DNA of 64,000 bases from Sedimentibacter sp. (GTDB lineage Bacteria; Bacillota; Clostridia; Tissierellales; Sedimentibacteraceae). The position numbers and the translations under genes are program-made. Below the pieces are notes generated by a model. The model saw only the letters and a program-made list of their open reading frames with translations. It had not been told where the DNA came from and made no database searches. This document shows positions 55,799 to 64,000 of the stretch, piece by piece (within the stretch, counting starts at the first letter, position 1; each line of letters begins with the position of its first letter). Location: contig JAHDLA010000023.1 in the NCBI GenBank assembly GCA_018436705.1, forward strand, positions 1 to 64,000. Reading direction: 5' to 3'.

Positions 55799-57106
55799 AT
55801 GAAAAATATTGCAGACAATAAAAAATTCAAAAAAGAAAAAATAAGCACAAATTTATTTTTATATATTTTCATACTGGCTATTATGGCTTTTGTTCTTATG
55901 CTGCACCTTTCTAGAGTATATACTATAAATGACTATTCATTACTCATAATATTTTCTGCATTATCAATTATTGCGGAAACATTTTTTATATTGCTTCCTA
56001 AAGTTGGTGCAGTTTCTGTAAGTTTTGCTTTAACTTATTCAGCGATATTATTAACAGACCCATTAACGGTAGCTATTATATCTGCTATTGGTGTAGCTTT
56101 AAGATTTCCATATAAGGATGGAGTAGGTAGAATCCATATTTTAAACAATCCTATATATAAAACGGTTTTTAATGTTAGTCAATATATAATAAATTCCGGA
56201 ATGGCTGGAATGACATATGTATACTTAAACAGCACTGTAAATATAGGTTTTAATTTTTATAACCCTATTGCTGGAGCTGCTGCATTATCTGTATATATAT
56301 TATTGAACACCTTTTTTATGTCAAAATTAATGTCACTCCTGCTAAAAGAAAAATTAACATATATATGGAAAAGCAATTTTTTTTCCATGATGATAAATGT
56401 GCTTTTAGTTGGATTGTTAGGTATAATACTTGCATTTGCGTACAACAGCTACGGTACCGGCGGTCTGCTGTTATTCTTTATTCCTCTGTTGCTGGCAAGA
56501 TATACATTTAAACTGTATATAGATATGCGCAAAAATTATTTTGAAACAATGAATGTTTTGGTACGAGCTATTGAAGCAAGCGATCCATACACCAGCGGAC
56601 ACTCAGTGAGAGTAAGCGCATACTCTGAGGCAATCGCAAAACAGATTGGGCTCCCTCAAAGCAAAATTGACCTGATAAAAAGTGCCGCTTTGCTGCACGA
56701 TATAGGTAAAATCGGAATAGATAAAAATATATTAAATAAGACCGGCAAACTGGAGCGTGATGAATTTGAAACAATAAAATCTCACCCTGAAATAGGTGCT
56801 GCTATAATTGCCGACTTAAGTTATCTGTCAAATATTTCAGATATTATTCGTCATCATCATGAAAGAAATGACGGAAAGGGCTATCCTGACGGTCTGTGTC
56901 ATGACAGCATACCTCTTGAAACCTCAATACTCACTATTGCTGATTCCTTTGATGCCATGACAACCAACAGGCCTTACAGAAAATCTCTGAGTCTGGAGGC
57001 AGCATTAAGTGAAATAAAGCTGAATTCGGGTACACAATTCAATCCCGACATAGTTAACGACGCAATAATAGCTCTGAGAAACACATATTACAAGGTAACA
57101 GAATAG
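55799..57106 (+). CDS. Membrane HD-GYP domain protein (putative c-di-GMP phosphodiesterase)
   Basis: 435 residues. An N-terminal sensor of about seven membrane helices (about 20-240) precedes an HD-GYP domain: HSVRVSAYSEAIA, LLHDIGKIGI, SHPEIGA, RHHHERNDGKGYPDGL with an intact GYP, then ADSFDAMTTNRPYR. These residues bind the metal pair that cleaves cyclic di-GMP. The signal sensed is unknown. The ATG at 55799 has GAGG six bases before it; longer starts at 55769 lack a site. Confidence 0.9.
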   Translation: MKNIADNKKFKKEKISTNLFLYIFILAIMAFVLMLHLSRVYTINDYSLLIIFSALSIIAETFFILLPKVGAVSVSFALTYSAILLTDPLTVAIISAIGVALRFPYKDGVGRIHILNNPIYKTVFNVSQYIINSGMAGMTYVYLNSTVNIGFNFYNPIAGAAALSVYILLNTFFMSKLMSLLLKEKLTYIWKSNFFSMMINVLLVGLLGIILAFAYNSYGTGGLLLFFIPLLLARYTFKLYIDMRKNYFETMNVLVRAIEASDPYTSGHSVRVSAYSEAIAKQIGLPQSKIDLIKSAALLHDIGKIGIDKNILNKTGKLERDEFETIKSHPEIGAAIIADLSYLSNISDIIRHHHERNDGKGYPDGLCHDSIPLETSILTIADSFDAMTTNRPYRKSLSLEAALSEIKLNSGTQFNPDIVNDAIIALRNTYYKVTE

Positions 57107-57113
57107 GTGTGCT

Positions 57114-57671
57114 ATGCTTCCTGAAATCATATTTTTTTCAATACTGTCCATATTCATCCTGATTATAAGAAACAGAAAAATTAATTTCACAGATATTAAA
57201 TTAGAAATTAAAGGATATAAAATACTGATAGCAGCAGCCGTAATAGAAATTACAGCCGAATATTTATACGGAAATTTCAGCCATAACAATCTGCTTGGAG
57301 TTTTGAGTCTGAACTGGCTTATATACCTTGCACTGATAATCGTTGCGGCATTAAACTTCAAAAAAACATTCATGAAACTTTTGCTTATAGGCACACTTCT
57401 CAACTTTATTGCAATAGCATCGAATGATTTCAAAATGCCCGTGCTTGTTTCTGATTTGCTGGCTAATGCAGACGCTAACAGATTATACCTTGGAACAGGC
57501 CAAGATCTGATACATTCACTTCTAACCGAAGATACAAAGTTTAAAATGCTGTGTGACGTTATAACTCTTGCCCCTCCATACCCTTTTCCTAAATCAATAA
57601 GTATAGGTGATATATTTTTATTTCTGGGAATCTTTGCATTTTGGCAGGAGCTTCCGCGATATACTAAGTAA
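57114..57671 (+). CDS. DUF5317 membrane protein
   Basis: 185 residues with five or so hydrophobic segments and the DUF5317 ending: a Leu-His/Thr segment, then TLAPPYPFPKSISIGDIFLFLGI. The family often sits beside HD-GYP genes in Clostridia, from memory; function unknown. It starts 7 bases after the HD-GYP stop, so the two are co-transcribed. Confidence 0.8.
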   Translation: MLPEIIFFSILSIFILIIRNRKINFTDIKLEIKGYKILIAAAVIEITAEYLYGNFSHNNLLGVLSLNWLIYLALIIVAALNFKKTFMKLLLIGTLLNFIAIASNDFKMPVLVSDLLANADANRLYLGTGQDLIHSLLTEDTKFKMLCDVITLAPPYPFPKSISIGDIFLFLGIFAFWQELPRYTK

Positions 57672-57729
57672 TTAACTTATATAATCATAGCTAAATCCTG
57701 ATTCACAAAAAACAGTTTAACTTACTATT

Positions 57730-58245
57730 TTAAAACATTAATTTGCATACTGCCAGCGCAGCAAAAATTGATGCACAATGAGCTATTAATCCAACTTTTA
57801 TTGTATACCTTGCGTTTTTAATTCCTACAGCTCCAAAATATACTGCAACAGTATAAAAAATCGTCTCTGATGATCCCATTAACACCGATGCGGTTCTTCC
57901 TATGTATGAGTCCGGACCGTAAATATCGAGTATTGTTTTAAATACACCCAGTGATCCGCCTCCGGAAAGGGGTTTTACTATTGACAGCGATAAGATTTCA
58001 GGGGGAAACCCAATCATAGAAGTTAAGGGAGAAAGAATTCCCACAATAAAAGCTTCTGCTCCGGAATGTATAAATAAATTGATTGCGAAAACAACAGCCA
58101 GTATATATGGGAAAATTTTTACTGCAGATTTTGCACCTTCCAGTGCCCCTTCAACAAAAGTGCCGTAAATATCTACATTTTTTACCATTCCGTAAATTAA
58201 TATTCCTCCTATCACCGATGAAAGCAGTATATCTGATACGCTCAT
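57730..58245 (-). CDS. spmB: Spore maturation protein B
   Basis: 171 residues, nucleoside-recognition (Gate) domain. Several membrane helices and the conserved PLSGGGSLG near 95. SpmA and SpmB are needed for spore core dehydration in Bacillus. Starts after GGAGG and overlaps the end of spmA by 4 bases. Confidence 0.93.
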   Translation of the reverse strand: MSVSDILLSSVIGGILIYGMVKNVDIYGTFVEGALEGAKSAVKIFPYILAVVFAINLFIHSGAEAFIVGILSPLTSMIGFPPEILSLSIVKPLSGGGSLGVFKTILDIYGPDSYIGRTASVLMGSSETIFYTVAVYFGAVGIKNARYTIKVGLIAHCASIFAALAVCKLMF

Positions 58246-58820
58246 CTGAAATCCCTCCTTTCGTAATATTTTGCGGCAGCAACTGCAACCGCTGTTGAAA
58301 AAGCTGTTGCAACAATAGTAGGCACCATTACATCTCCTGGAAAGGCTGCTCCCGAATCCGCTCTTAATTTTATTATATTGATTGGTATAAGTTGAACAGA
58401 AGATACGTTAATTATTAAAAACATGCACATTGCATTATTGGCTGTGTTTTTATCTCTGTTATGAAGCTGCATTTCATGCATTGCCTTTATGCCGAATGCA
58501 GTAGCAGAATTACCGATACCAAGCATATTTGCTGCTAATGTCATAATAATTGCATTAACTGCTTTTGTATTATTTTGAACCTCTTTAAACAAAAATCCGA
58601 CTATCGGTTTAATCGTTGCTGAAACCCTGCTTAAAATTCCTGATTTTTCAACTATTGCCATTAATCCTGTCCAAAAAGCCATAACAGGCAGTAAACTTAA
58701 TATAATCTCAACAGATTTCTCCAAGTCATAAAATAAAACATTTGTAACTGTTTGAGGACTTCCGTTCAAAAATGAAAACATTATGCCAAGCCCTATCAAG
58801 CTAATCCATATTTTCCCCAT
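58242..58820 (-). CDS. spmA: Spore maturation protein A
   Basis: 192 residues, Gate domain partner of SpmB, with FWTGLMAIVEKSG and a middle LAANMLGIGNSATAFGIKAM motif. ATG at 58820 with GAGAGG is chosen over a TTG two codons earlier. The pair is one operon. Confidence 0.94.
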   Translation of the reverse strand: MGKIWISLIGLGIMFSFLNGSPQTVTNVLFYDLEKSVEIILSLLPVMAFWTGLMAIVEKSGILSRVSATIKPIVGFLFKEVQNNTKAVNAIIMTLAANMLGIGNSATAFGIKAMHEMQLHNRDKNTANNAMCMFLIINVSSVQLIPINIIKLRADSGAAFPGDVMVPTIVATAFSTAVAVAAAKYYERRDFR

Positions 58821-58881
58821 ATTCAACCCTCTCCATGTATATGCTTCTTTGTCAATAAGTCATCTCCCTGCAATTTAAGGC

Positions 58882-58917
58882 ACAAAAAAACAAACATACT
58901 AAATAATATGCTTGTTT
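58882..58917 (-). terminator. Terminator of the CNNM-type gene
   Basis: On the minus strand AAACAAGCATA and TATGTTTGTTT pair (one mismatch) with an 8-base loop, followed by TTTTGTG. Confidence 0.75.
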
Positions 58918-58935
58918 CTAATAAATATATCTTAA

Positions 58936-60201
58936 TTATTGAACAATGGTATGTGCTTCATTTTTTATTTTTTCAACTTGTATTTCCAGGACTCTTTTTG
59001 CTTCAGCCTTTGTTACGGTAATATCCAAATTTTTATATACAATTCTGCCCCCAACCTCCGGAATTTCTTCGAAGAGTGTTGTAATAAATCCGTTTACTGT
59101 CGTAACATCCATTTCATCATCAGCTTCAAGTCCAAACAAATCAAACATGTCTTCAATGTCTGCATTGCATGAAATAAGGAACTTGTCGTCATCAATCTTT
59201 TTGAACCATTCTATTACCTCGTCATGCTCATCCCATATTTCTCCCACAAGCTCTTCAATTATGTCCTCCATTGTAACAAGGCCCTCTGTTCCTCCATATT
59301 CATCAATTACTATTGCCATATGTGCTTTTGCAATTTGAAGTTCTTTTAACAGCTCTGAAATTTTTTTGTTGGGCGTAACAAACAATATTTTGGAAACAAG
59401 TCCTTTAATGTCTTTTTCCTTCCTGTTCAGAGCCTGATAAAAGTCTTTTTCGTGCAATACTCCAACAATATTATCAATATCTCCTCTAAATACAGGTAAT
59501 CTTGAGTAACCGCTCAACAGAAATTTTTCCTTAATATCGTCAAGGTTTTCTTTTTCCTCAATGCCTGCGATATCAATTCTCGGTGTATAAATATCCTCCA
59601 CAACAGTTTCGTTAAACTCAATTGCGGATCTAATTAAGTCACTTTCACTTTTATTTATAACACCTTCATTTTCTACTTCATCAATCATAGTCTTAAGCTC
59701 ATCCTCTGTAACAGACGGAAGGCTTTCTGTTCCAAAAATCCTGACGAATCCTTTTTTAAATGAAAACAACAGAAAATTTATCGGAATGCAGACAAATGTC
59801 AAAGCCTGTATCGCAGGAGCTGAAAACATAGCAAATTTTTCAGGTGCAATTTTAGCCAATCCTTTAGGAAGCAGCTCTCCAAATATCAAAATTAACAAAA
59901 TTGTGGTTATTGTAGCCAAAACTATTCCATAATTGTTAAAATATCTAGATAAAGTAAATACTGCTATAGATGTTGCCGTAATATTTGTAATATTGTTAAT
60001 AATAAGAATTGTCGACATCGTTTCGTCATAATTTTCATCCAATTTTAAAACCAATGCCGCCTTCTTAGAATTCATGCTGTATAAATTTTTCATTCTAGTC
60101 CGGTTAAAGTTAATGAATGCTGTTTCTGCAGCGGAAAGAATTGCAGACGCCAGTATCAGAAAAATAAATATTACGACCCGACTTATACCGTCATCGTCCA
60201 T
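58936..60201 (-). CDS. CNNM/HlyC-CorC family membrane protein
   Basis: 421 residues. A DUF21 membrane domain with the AETAF motif near 28 and three or four helices (to about 170), two CBS domains (about 205-330) with the EYGGTEGLVTMEDIIEELVG signature, and a C-terminal CorC_HlyC domain. The family is linked to Mg2+/Co2+ efflux or transport; older annotation as hemolysin is misleading. GGGAGTGA site. Confidence 0.9.
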   Translation of the reverse strand: MDDDGISRVVIFIFLILASAILSAAETAFINFNRTRMKNLYSMNSKKAALVLKLDENYDETMSTILIINNITNITATSIAVFTLSRYFNNYGIVLATITTILLILIFGELLPKGLAKIAPEKFAMFSAPAIQALTFVCIPINFLLFSFKKGFVRIFGTESLPSVTEDELKTMIDEVENEGVINKSESDLIRSAIEFNETVVEDIYTPRIDIAGIEEKENLDDIKEKFLLSGYSRLPVFRGDIDNIVGVLHEKDFYQALNRKEKDIKGLVSKILFVTPNKKISELLKELQIAKAHMAIVIDEYGGTEGLVTMEDIIEELVGEIWDEHDEVIEWFKKIDDDKFLISCNADIEDMFDLFGLEADDEMDVTTVNGFITTLFEEIPEVGGRIVYKNLDITVTKAEAKRVLEIQVEKIKNEAHTIVQ

Positions 60202-60529
60202 TATTGTAAATCACTCCCAATTAATTATTATATATAAATAGTATAAGATATTCGATAACAATAGTCAATCGATTTTGTTTTCCACTCCCAAAATAACTAA
60301 ACCTATCTATAAAACAGATTCAATTTATTACTTTTAAACCTTACTCTCAAATTTAATTATTAGTATACTTTCAAAATTAGTTAAATGTTCTTTTGTCGTA
60401 CATTAAATTTTTATAGCACTAAATATATTTTATTACACAATCTTCCATATTTAATTGTTGAAATTTTGTCAATTGTATATTAAAATTTTAACATACTTAA
60501 AACTATTAAATTAAAAAGGGAGGATTATA
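60202..60529. other. 328-base AT-rich divergent gap
   Basis: Between the divergent CNNM-type and lipoprotein genes. I see a promoter for the lipoprotein (60458-60486) and no gene, riboswitch or strong hairpin. The base composition is more AT-rich than coding DNA nearby. Confidence 0.6.
60458..60486 (+). promoter_or_regulatory. Promoter of the lipoprotein gene
   Basis: TTGAAA, a 17-base spacer, then TAAAAT, about 43 bases before the start codon. Confidence 0.6.
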
Positions 60530-61075
60530 ATGAAAAAAATTTTAAGTCTTGCATTAATTGTTTGCCTTGCTTTTAGCTTGACAGCGTGTGCAACAACTCC
60601 GTCTCCATCTGACAACGGGTCTTCAGAGCCTGTTAAAATGGGAAGAACAGAATATGCCGCTCACGGAACTAAATGCTTTACTGTTGCAGTAGTTGCCATG
60701 CAGGGAGATAAAATTGTAGGTGCTTCTATTGATGACTATCAATTTATGGGAACTGACGTAGCAACCGGCGTTCCGAATTCAGACGCTGAATTTGGACAAA
60801 ACTATGCCGATCCAGCAAAGGTGTTGGCTTCTAAAAGAGCAAACGCCGATTATTATAGTGAACACATGACAGAAGAAGCAGGTGCCACAAAAAGGCTTGA
60901 TACTTCTTGGGATGAAATTGAGCAATTTGTAGTCGGAAAAACAATAGCAGAACTTGAAGACTTGCTTGCCAACAATGACAGCACTCAAATACTCGATGCA
61001 GTAAGCGGAGCTACTTTAGCAGATACTCACGGATATTTGGAAGCTATCTTGGAAGCAGCTAAAACAATAAAATAA
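60530..61075 (+). CDS. FMN-binding-type lipoprotein
   Basis: 181 residues. A lipoprotein signal peptide ends at the lipobox Cys near residue 19 (SLTAC), followed by a short Ser/Pro linker. The body ends with DAVSGATLADTHGYLEAI, which matches the FMN_bind motif whose Thr carries covalent FMN in RnfG/NqrC-like domains. It probably sits on the outer membrane face as a flavin electron carrier, partner unknown. The ribosome binding site GGGAGGA is strong. Monocistronic. Confidence 0.75.
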   Translation: MKKILSLALIVCLAFSLTACATTPSPSDNGSSEPVKMGRTEYAAHGTKCFTVAVVAMQGDKIVGASIDDYQFMGTDVATGVPNSDAEFGQNYADPAKVLASKRANADYYSEHMTEEAGATKRLDTSWDEIEQFVVGKTIAELEDLLANNDSTQILDAVSGATLADTHGYLEAILEAAKTIK

Positions 61076-61084
61076 TGTGACACA

Positions 61085-61119
61085 TCGGCCTTGTAATCAA
61101 TTGCAAGGTCGATTTTTTT
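61085..61119 (+). terminator. Terminator of the lipoprotein gene
   Basis: Stem TCGGCCTTG / CAAGGTCGA (one G-T pair) with a 10-base loop followed by TTTTTTT. Confidence 0.85.
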
Positions 61120-61300
61120 CATACAAAATTTTTTATGTTTTTTTAAAAAAATGATTTAATCTTTTTATGGTATATTAAGGAATTAATAAATAGCATAAAA
61201 ATATATATTTTTCAAATAATAATTAATACCTTCACTTTCAGATATTTGTATTCTAAATAGCTCAGTCCTTTAAATTAAGCGAATTTTAAGAATTCCTTAA

Positions 61301-61328
61301 TTGATTTAATCCGTGGAAATGCTATACT
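61301..61328 (+). promoter_or_regulatory. Promoter of the glycosyltransferase gene
   Basis: TTGATT, a 16-base spacer, then TATACT. It overlaps the first codons of the longest reading frame, which supports the downstream TTG start. Confidence 0.55.
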
Positions 61329-61366
61329 TACAAAACGAAAAGGGTAAAAAAAATGGAGGTATTACA

Positions 61367-62623
61367 TTGTTATCGTTTATAAGCATATTTAACTTAACTA
61401 TATTTATAATATTAACAGGATTTTATTTTTATCAATTATTTTATGTATTTGTGGGTCTATTCAGAAAAAGTAAAATAATGTATGCTGAAAATAATAACAG
61501 ATATGCTGTTATTATTGCAGCTAGGAATGAAAGTGCTGTTATAGGTCAATTGTTAAAAAGCCTAAAAAAGCAGGATTATCCGTCCTCGCTTGTAGATGTT
61601 TACGTCGTTGCAGATAACTGCACCGATAATACTGCAGAAGTTGCCAAAAATTCAGGTGCAACTGTGTTTGAAAGGTTTAACAGACAACTTGTTGGAAAAG
61701 GATATGCATTAGATTATGCATTTAAAAGGATATTAAACAGCGATGAGAAATATGACGCATATTTTATTTTTGATGCAGACAATCTGCTTGATGAAAAATA
61801 TATTTCTGAAATGAACAAGGTATTTGATAACGGATATAAAATAGTAACAAGCTACAGAAACTCCAAAAATTATGATACCAACTGGCTTTCAGCAGGATAT
61901 TCGTTATGGTTTTTGAGAGAAGCAAAGTACTTAAATAATTCGAGAATGATACTGAATACAGGATGTGCAATTTCGGGAACAGGATTTATGGTATCAGATG
62001 AAATTATAAGAAAGAATAATGGTTGGAAGCACCACTTGCTAACCGAGGACATAGAATTTTCTATCGACAGCGCCATTCATGGTGAACAGATAGGATATTG
62101 CGGAAATGCAGTGCTGTACGATGAACAGCCCTATTTGTTTGAACAATCATGGAATCAGAGGCTTAGATGGGCAAAGGGCTTTTACCAGGTTTTTGCAAAG
62201 TATGGTCTTGAGCTACTTAAAGGTATTTTTACCAAAAGAAGCTTTTATTGCTACGATATGTTTGTAACTATATGCCCTGCTTTATTTCTATCCCTGTTGA
62301 ACGTAAGTATAAATCTGATCTTTCTTACTGTTGGCTTAATTAATATTGAAATATATCCAGAAATAATTCAGGAAACATCTGTGGCAATTATGATGTCAGT
62401 AATTAACTCTTACTCAATTTTATTTATATTGGGGTTAATTACAACAGTTTCTGAATGGAAAAACATAAATTCAAATCCATGGAACAAGATTAAATATATG
62501 TTTACATTTCCAATATTTATTTTCACATATATTCCTATTTCTATCGTAGCTCTATGCAAGAAAATAGAATGGAAACCAATAACACACAGCATTGCTAAAT
62601 CTATTGAAGAAGTGCGACAATAA
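61367..62623 (+). CDS. Membrane glycosyltransferase, family 2
   Basis: 418 residues. One N-terminal helix, a cytoplasmic GT2 domain with AARNESAVIGQLL, DNCTDNTAEVA, DADNLLD (the DxD metal site) and QRLRWAKGF (the QxxRW motif of processive enzymes), then three or four C-terminal membrane helices. This layout is shared with cellulose/hyaluronan synthase-like proteins; the product is unknown. GGAGG seven bases before TTG at 61367 decides this rare start over GTG at 61313. Confidence 0.83.
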   Translation: MLSFISIFNLTIFIILTGFYFYQLFYVFVGLFRKSKIMYAENNNRYAVIIAARNESAVIGQLLKSLKKQDYPSSLVDVYVVADNCTDNTAEVAKNSGATVFERFNRQLVGKGYALDYAFKRILNSDEKYDAYFIFDADNLLDEKYISEMNKVFDNGYKIVTSYRNSKNYDTNWLSAGYSLWFLREAKYLNNSRMILNTGCAISGTGFMVSDEIIRKNNGWKHHLLTEDIEFSIDSAIHGEQIGYCGNAVLYDEQPYLFEQSWNQRLRWAKGFYQVFAKYGLELLKGIFTKRSFYCYDMFVTICPALFLSLLNVSINLIFLTVGLINIEIYPEIIQETSVAIMMSVINSYSILFILGLITTVSEWKNINSNPWNKIKYMFTFPIFIFTYIPISIVALCKKIEWKPITHSIAKSIEEVRQ

Positions 62624-62642
62624 ATATAAAAAGATATAAACA

Positions 62643-62678
62643 AACAGCTTCCTGAAAATTATGGAAGCTGTTTATTTA
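62643..62678. terminator. Terminator between glycosyltransferase and racemase genes
   Basis: A 10-bp stem (AACAGCTTCC / GGAAGCTGTT) with a 10-base loop, then TATTTAT on the plus strand and TGTTT on the minus strand. The genes converge here. Confidence 0.7.
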
Positions 62679-62699
62679 TATCTAAGGCTTTGAAAACTA

Positions 62700-63773
62700 C
62701 TATCTTACATATACTCTATCTACATATGCACTGCTTGTTGCCGCTCTTAGAAGACTTGAGTAGCTTAGTTTGAATTTAATTATATCTCCAACCTTGTACT
62801 TTCTATCAGATTCGTTTACATTTAAAAGCAGATGGTCAGAACTTGCACCAAGCACTGATATTTTAGAGTCTATAGGATGCAGGTTATCAGGATCAATATC
62901 CTGTCTTCCTACTGCTATTATGGCTCTCTTAATTACTCCAAGATCTTCATAAAAAGGCTTGTTTCCAAACGCATCCACACCTATCTCTCCAATAGGGACT
63001 GATTGCTTTTCCTTCAGTTCAATTATTTCTGCTTCCAATGTAAAAGCATCGTCATTAAAACCGTCCAGCATTTGACTGTATGCTGTTTCATCTCCCAGAG
63101 CAAACGCCTCTCCTACTCTCAAATTATTAATTCCTTCAGGGAGCTCATTTTTTCCTATCAGATAGACTGAGCTTGAGTTTCCTCCTGAAATCATCTTAAG
63201 CTTTATTCCAAACTTTTTCTCTATATTAGCTGCCGTTTCAACTAATATAGACAAGTTTTCCTTTTGAGGTATTACAGCACCATAGCATGTAAGGTTAACT
63301 CCGACACCATAAAGCTCAATATTTTCCAGCTTAAGTATTTCTTTAACAGCACGATAAATTTCATCTTCATTTTTATAGAAAATTCCTTCTCTTAAATCTC
63401 CCAAATCTATCATCAAAAGTATCTTATGTTTTTTATTCTGTTCAGATGCTGCTTCGTTTAACTTTTTGATTGTTTCAATTTCTGAATTTAAAGAGATATC
63501 AGAGTAACGAACTGTTTCTTCTGCTTCGGACATCATGGGAAGTCTTAAAAGCACTCTTCCTTTTTTTGTTCCTTCATATTTTTTCAGATTTTGGATTCTT
63601 GAATCGGCGAAGTAATCAATTTCTGATTCCTCCAGCATTTTGTATATCTCCATATCTGCACAATAAACTTTTGTCACTATCATGAGAGAACAGCCTGAAC
63701 CTTTTACCAATTCAATAGTTTTATCCAGATTATTTTTCAACTTTTTTAAATCTATTACCAATCTGGGATACAT
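62700..63773 (-). CDS. orr: Ornithine racemase (PLP, alanine racemase-type fold)
   Basis: 357 residues of the alanine-racemase N-terminal-domain family. The PLP lysine is in IVTKVYCAD near 35. Segments YFADSRIQNLKK, LGDLREGIF, LTCYGAVIP and GGNSSSVYLI agree with ornithine racemase (Orr) of Clostridium sticklandii, as I recall it. Orr turns L- into D-ornithine for ornithine aminomutase in oxidative ornithine fermentation. It is 1 base from the upstream GlmL-type gene, in the same unit. Confidence 0.88.
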   Translation of the reverse strand: MYPRLVIDLKKLKNNLDKTIELVKGSGCSLMIVTKVYCADMEIYKMLEESEIDYFADSRIQNLKKYEGTKKGRVLLRLPMMSEAEETVRYSDISLNSEIETIKKLNEAASEQNKKHKILLMIDLGDLREGIFYKNEDEIYRAVKEILKLENIELYGVGVNLTCYGAVIPQKENLSILVETAANIEKKFGIKLKMISGGNSSSVYLIGKNELPEGINNLRVGEAFALGDETAYSQMLDGFNDDAFTLEAEIIELKEKQSVPIGEIGVDAFGNKPFYEDLGVIKRAIIAVGRQDIDPDNLHPIDSKISVLGASSDHLLLNVNESDRKYKVGDIIKFKLSYSSLLRAATSSAYVDRVYVR

Positions 63774-63774
63774 A

Positions 63775-64000
63775 TCATTCTCCTATTCTTAAGCTTTTTT
63801 TCATTAATCTCAAGGCATCATCGGAATAACTTTTTGCAAGCACTCCTAAAGATGACAGTATATAATCTTCGTCTATTAATATTTTTGCTGTCTGTTTAGG
63901 ATACAGTTCCTGCTCCTTACTATGATTCTTTACCTTTTCAAGTATCTTCTTTTTATTAGGTAATCTTGTTAGAGCTCCACCGGTACCAATTACATATTTT
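63775..64000 (-). CDS. GlmL/MutL-family protein, C-terminal part (cut by window edge)
   Basis: The last 74 codons are in the window. The segment contains VIGTGGALTRLPN, the ASKHA-type phosphate-binding turn found near the C-terminus of GlmL/MutL, then a basic helix and YILSSLGVLA. GlmL/MutL proteins accompany B12-dependent glutamate and ornithine mutases and may help reactivate or assemble them. Next to orr, this suggests ornithine aminomutase genes (oraS/oraE) lie just beyond the right edge. Confidence 0.8.
   Translation of the reverse strand, partial: KYVIGTGGALTRLPNKKKILEKVKNHSKEQELYPKQTAKILIDEDYILSSLGVLAKSYSDDALRLMKKSLRIGE

Overview
The window is low-GC, AT-rich Firmicutes DNA, most likely from an anaerobic, spore-forming, amino-acid-fermenting member of the Clostridia. 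No species call is possible from sequence alone. A Tissierellia/Sedimentibacter-like lineage is only a guess, based on the ornithine racemase/GlmL pair at the right end. Support for this picture: strong GGAGG-type ribosome binding sites, long runs of co-oriented genes, sporulation genes (spoIID-like, spmA/spmB, a CwlD-like amidase), the SCIFF peptide with its radical-SAM maturase, and many radical-SAM and Fe-S proteins. I recognised no rRNA, tRNA, CRISPR array, transposase, phage gene or insertion sequence.

0-24 kb is a housekeeping block, mostly on the minus strand. From the right come ruvC-ruvA-ruvB-spoIID-queA-tgt-yajC, then a P-type ATPase on the opposite strand under a yybP-ykoY (Mn2+) riboswitch, then a TIGR04086-like membrane protein, the SCIFF peptide and its maturase scfB, a LapA-like protein, recJ, apt, rel, dtd, a metallo-beta-lactamase-fold hydrolase, hemZ and a small thioredoxin-like protein. 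rodA, a TGS-domain nucleoside kinase and an RluA-type pseudouridine synthase follow.

24-29 kb holds short accessory genes: an MltG-like fragment protein, a DUF6648-like protein, a P-loop protein, a TIGR01212 radical-SAM protein, two very small membrane proteins and a HAD phosphatase. 29-43.4 kb looks like a peptide and amino-acid utilisation region: an oppBCDF-A transporter, Xaa-His dipeptidase, membrane dipeptidase, signal peptidase I, an M24 Xaa-Pro peptidase and a five-gene Fe-S/FAD amine dehydrogenase resembling archaeal dye-linked proline dehydrogenase (pdhAFXB). 43.7-46.6 kb encodes a TrkA/TrkH potassium uptake pair.

46.7-51.6 kb is a cobalamin operon (cbiB, cobD, an ApgM-like phosphatase, cobQ) behind a cobalamin riboswitch and a consensus promoter. 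A threonine aldolase and a lactate/2-hydroxyacid dehydrogenase follow. 54-57.7 kb reads on the plus strand: CwlD-like amidase, a conserved unknown protein, a 25-residue hydrophobic peptide with a foldable leader, an HD-GYP protein and DUF5317. 57.7-64 kb carries spmA/spmB, a CNNM/HlyC transporter-like protein, an FMN-binding-type lipoprotein, a membrane glycosyltransferase, ornithine racemase and the C-terminal part of GlmL/MutL.

The parts fit together metabolically: peptides are imported and cleaved, proline and ornithine are probably fermented, and B12 made by the cobalamin operon would serve ornithine aminomutase, whose genes probably lie just past the right edge. Start codons were moved from the longest frame to an internal start wherever a ribosome binding site clearly favoured it.
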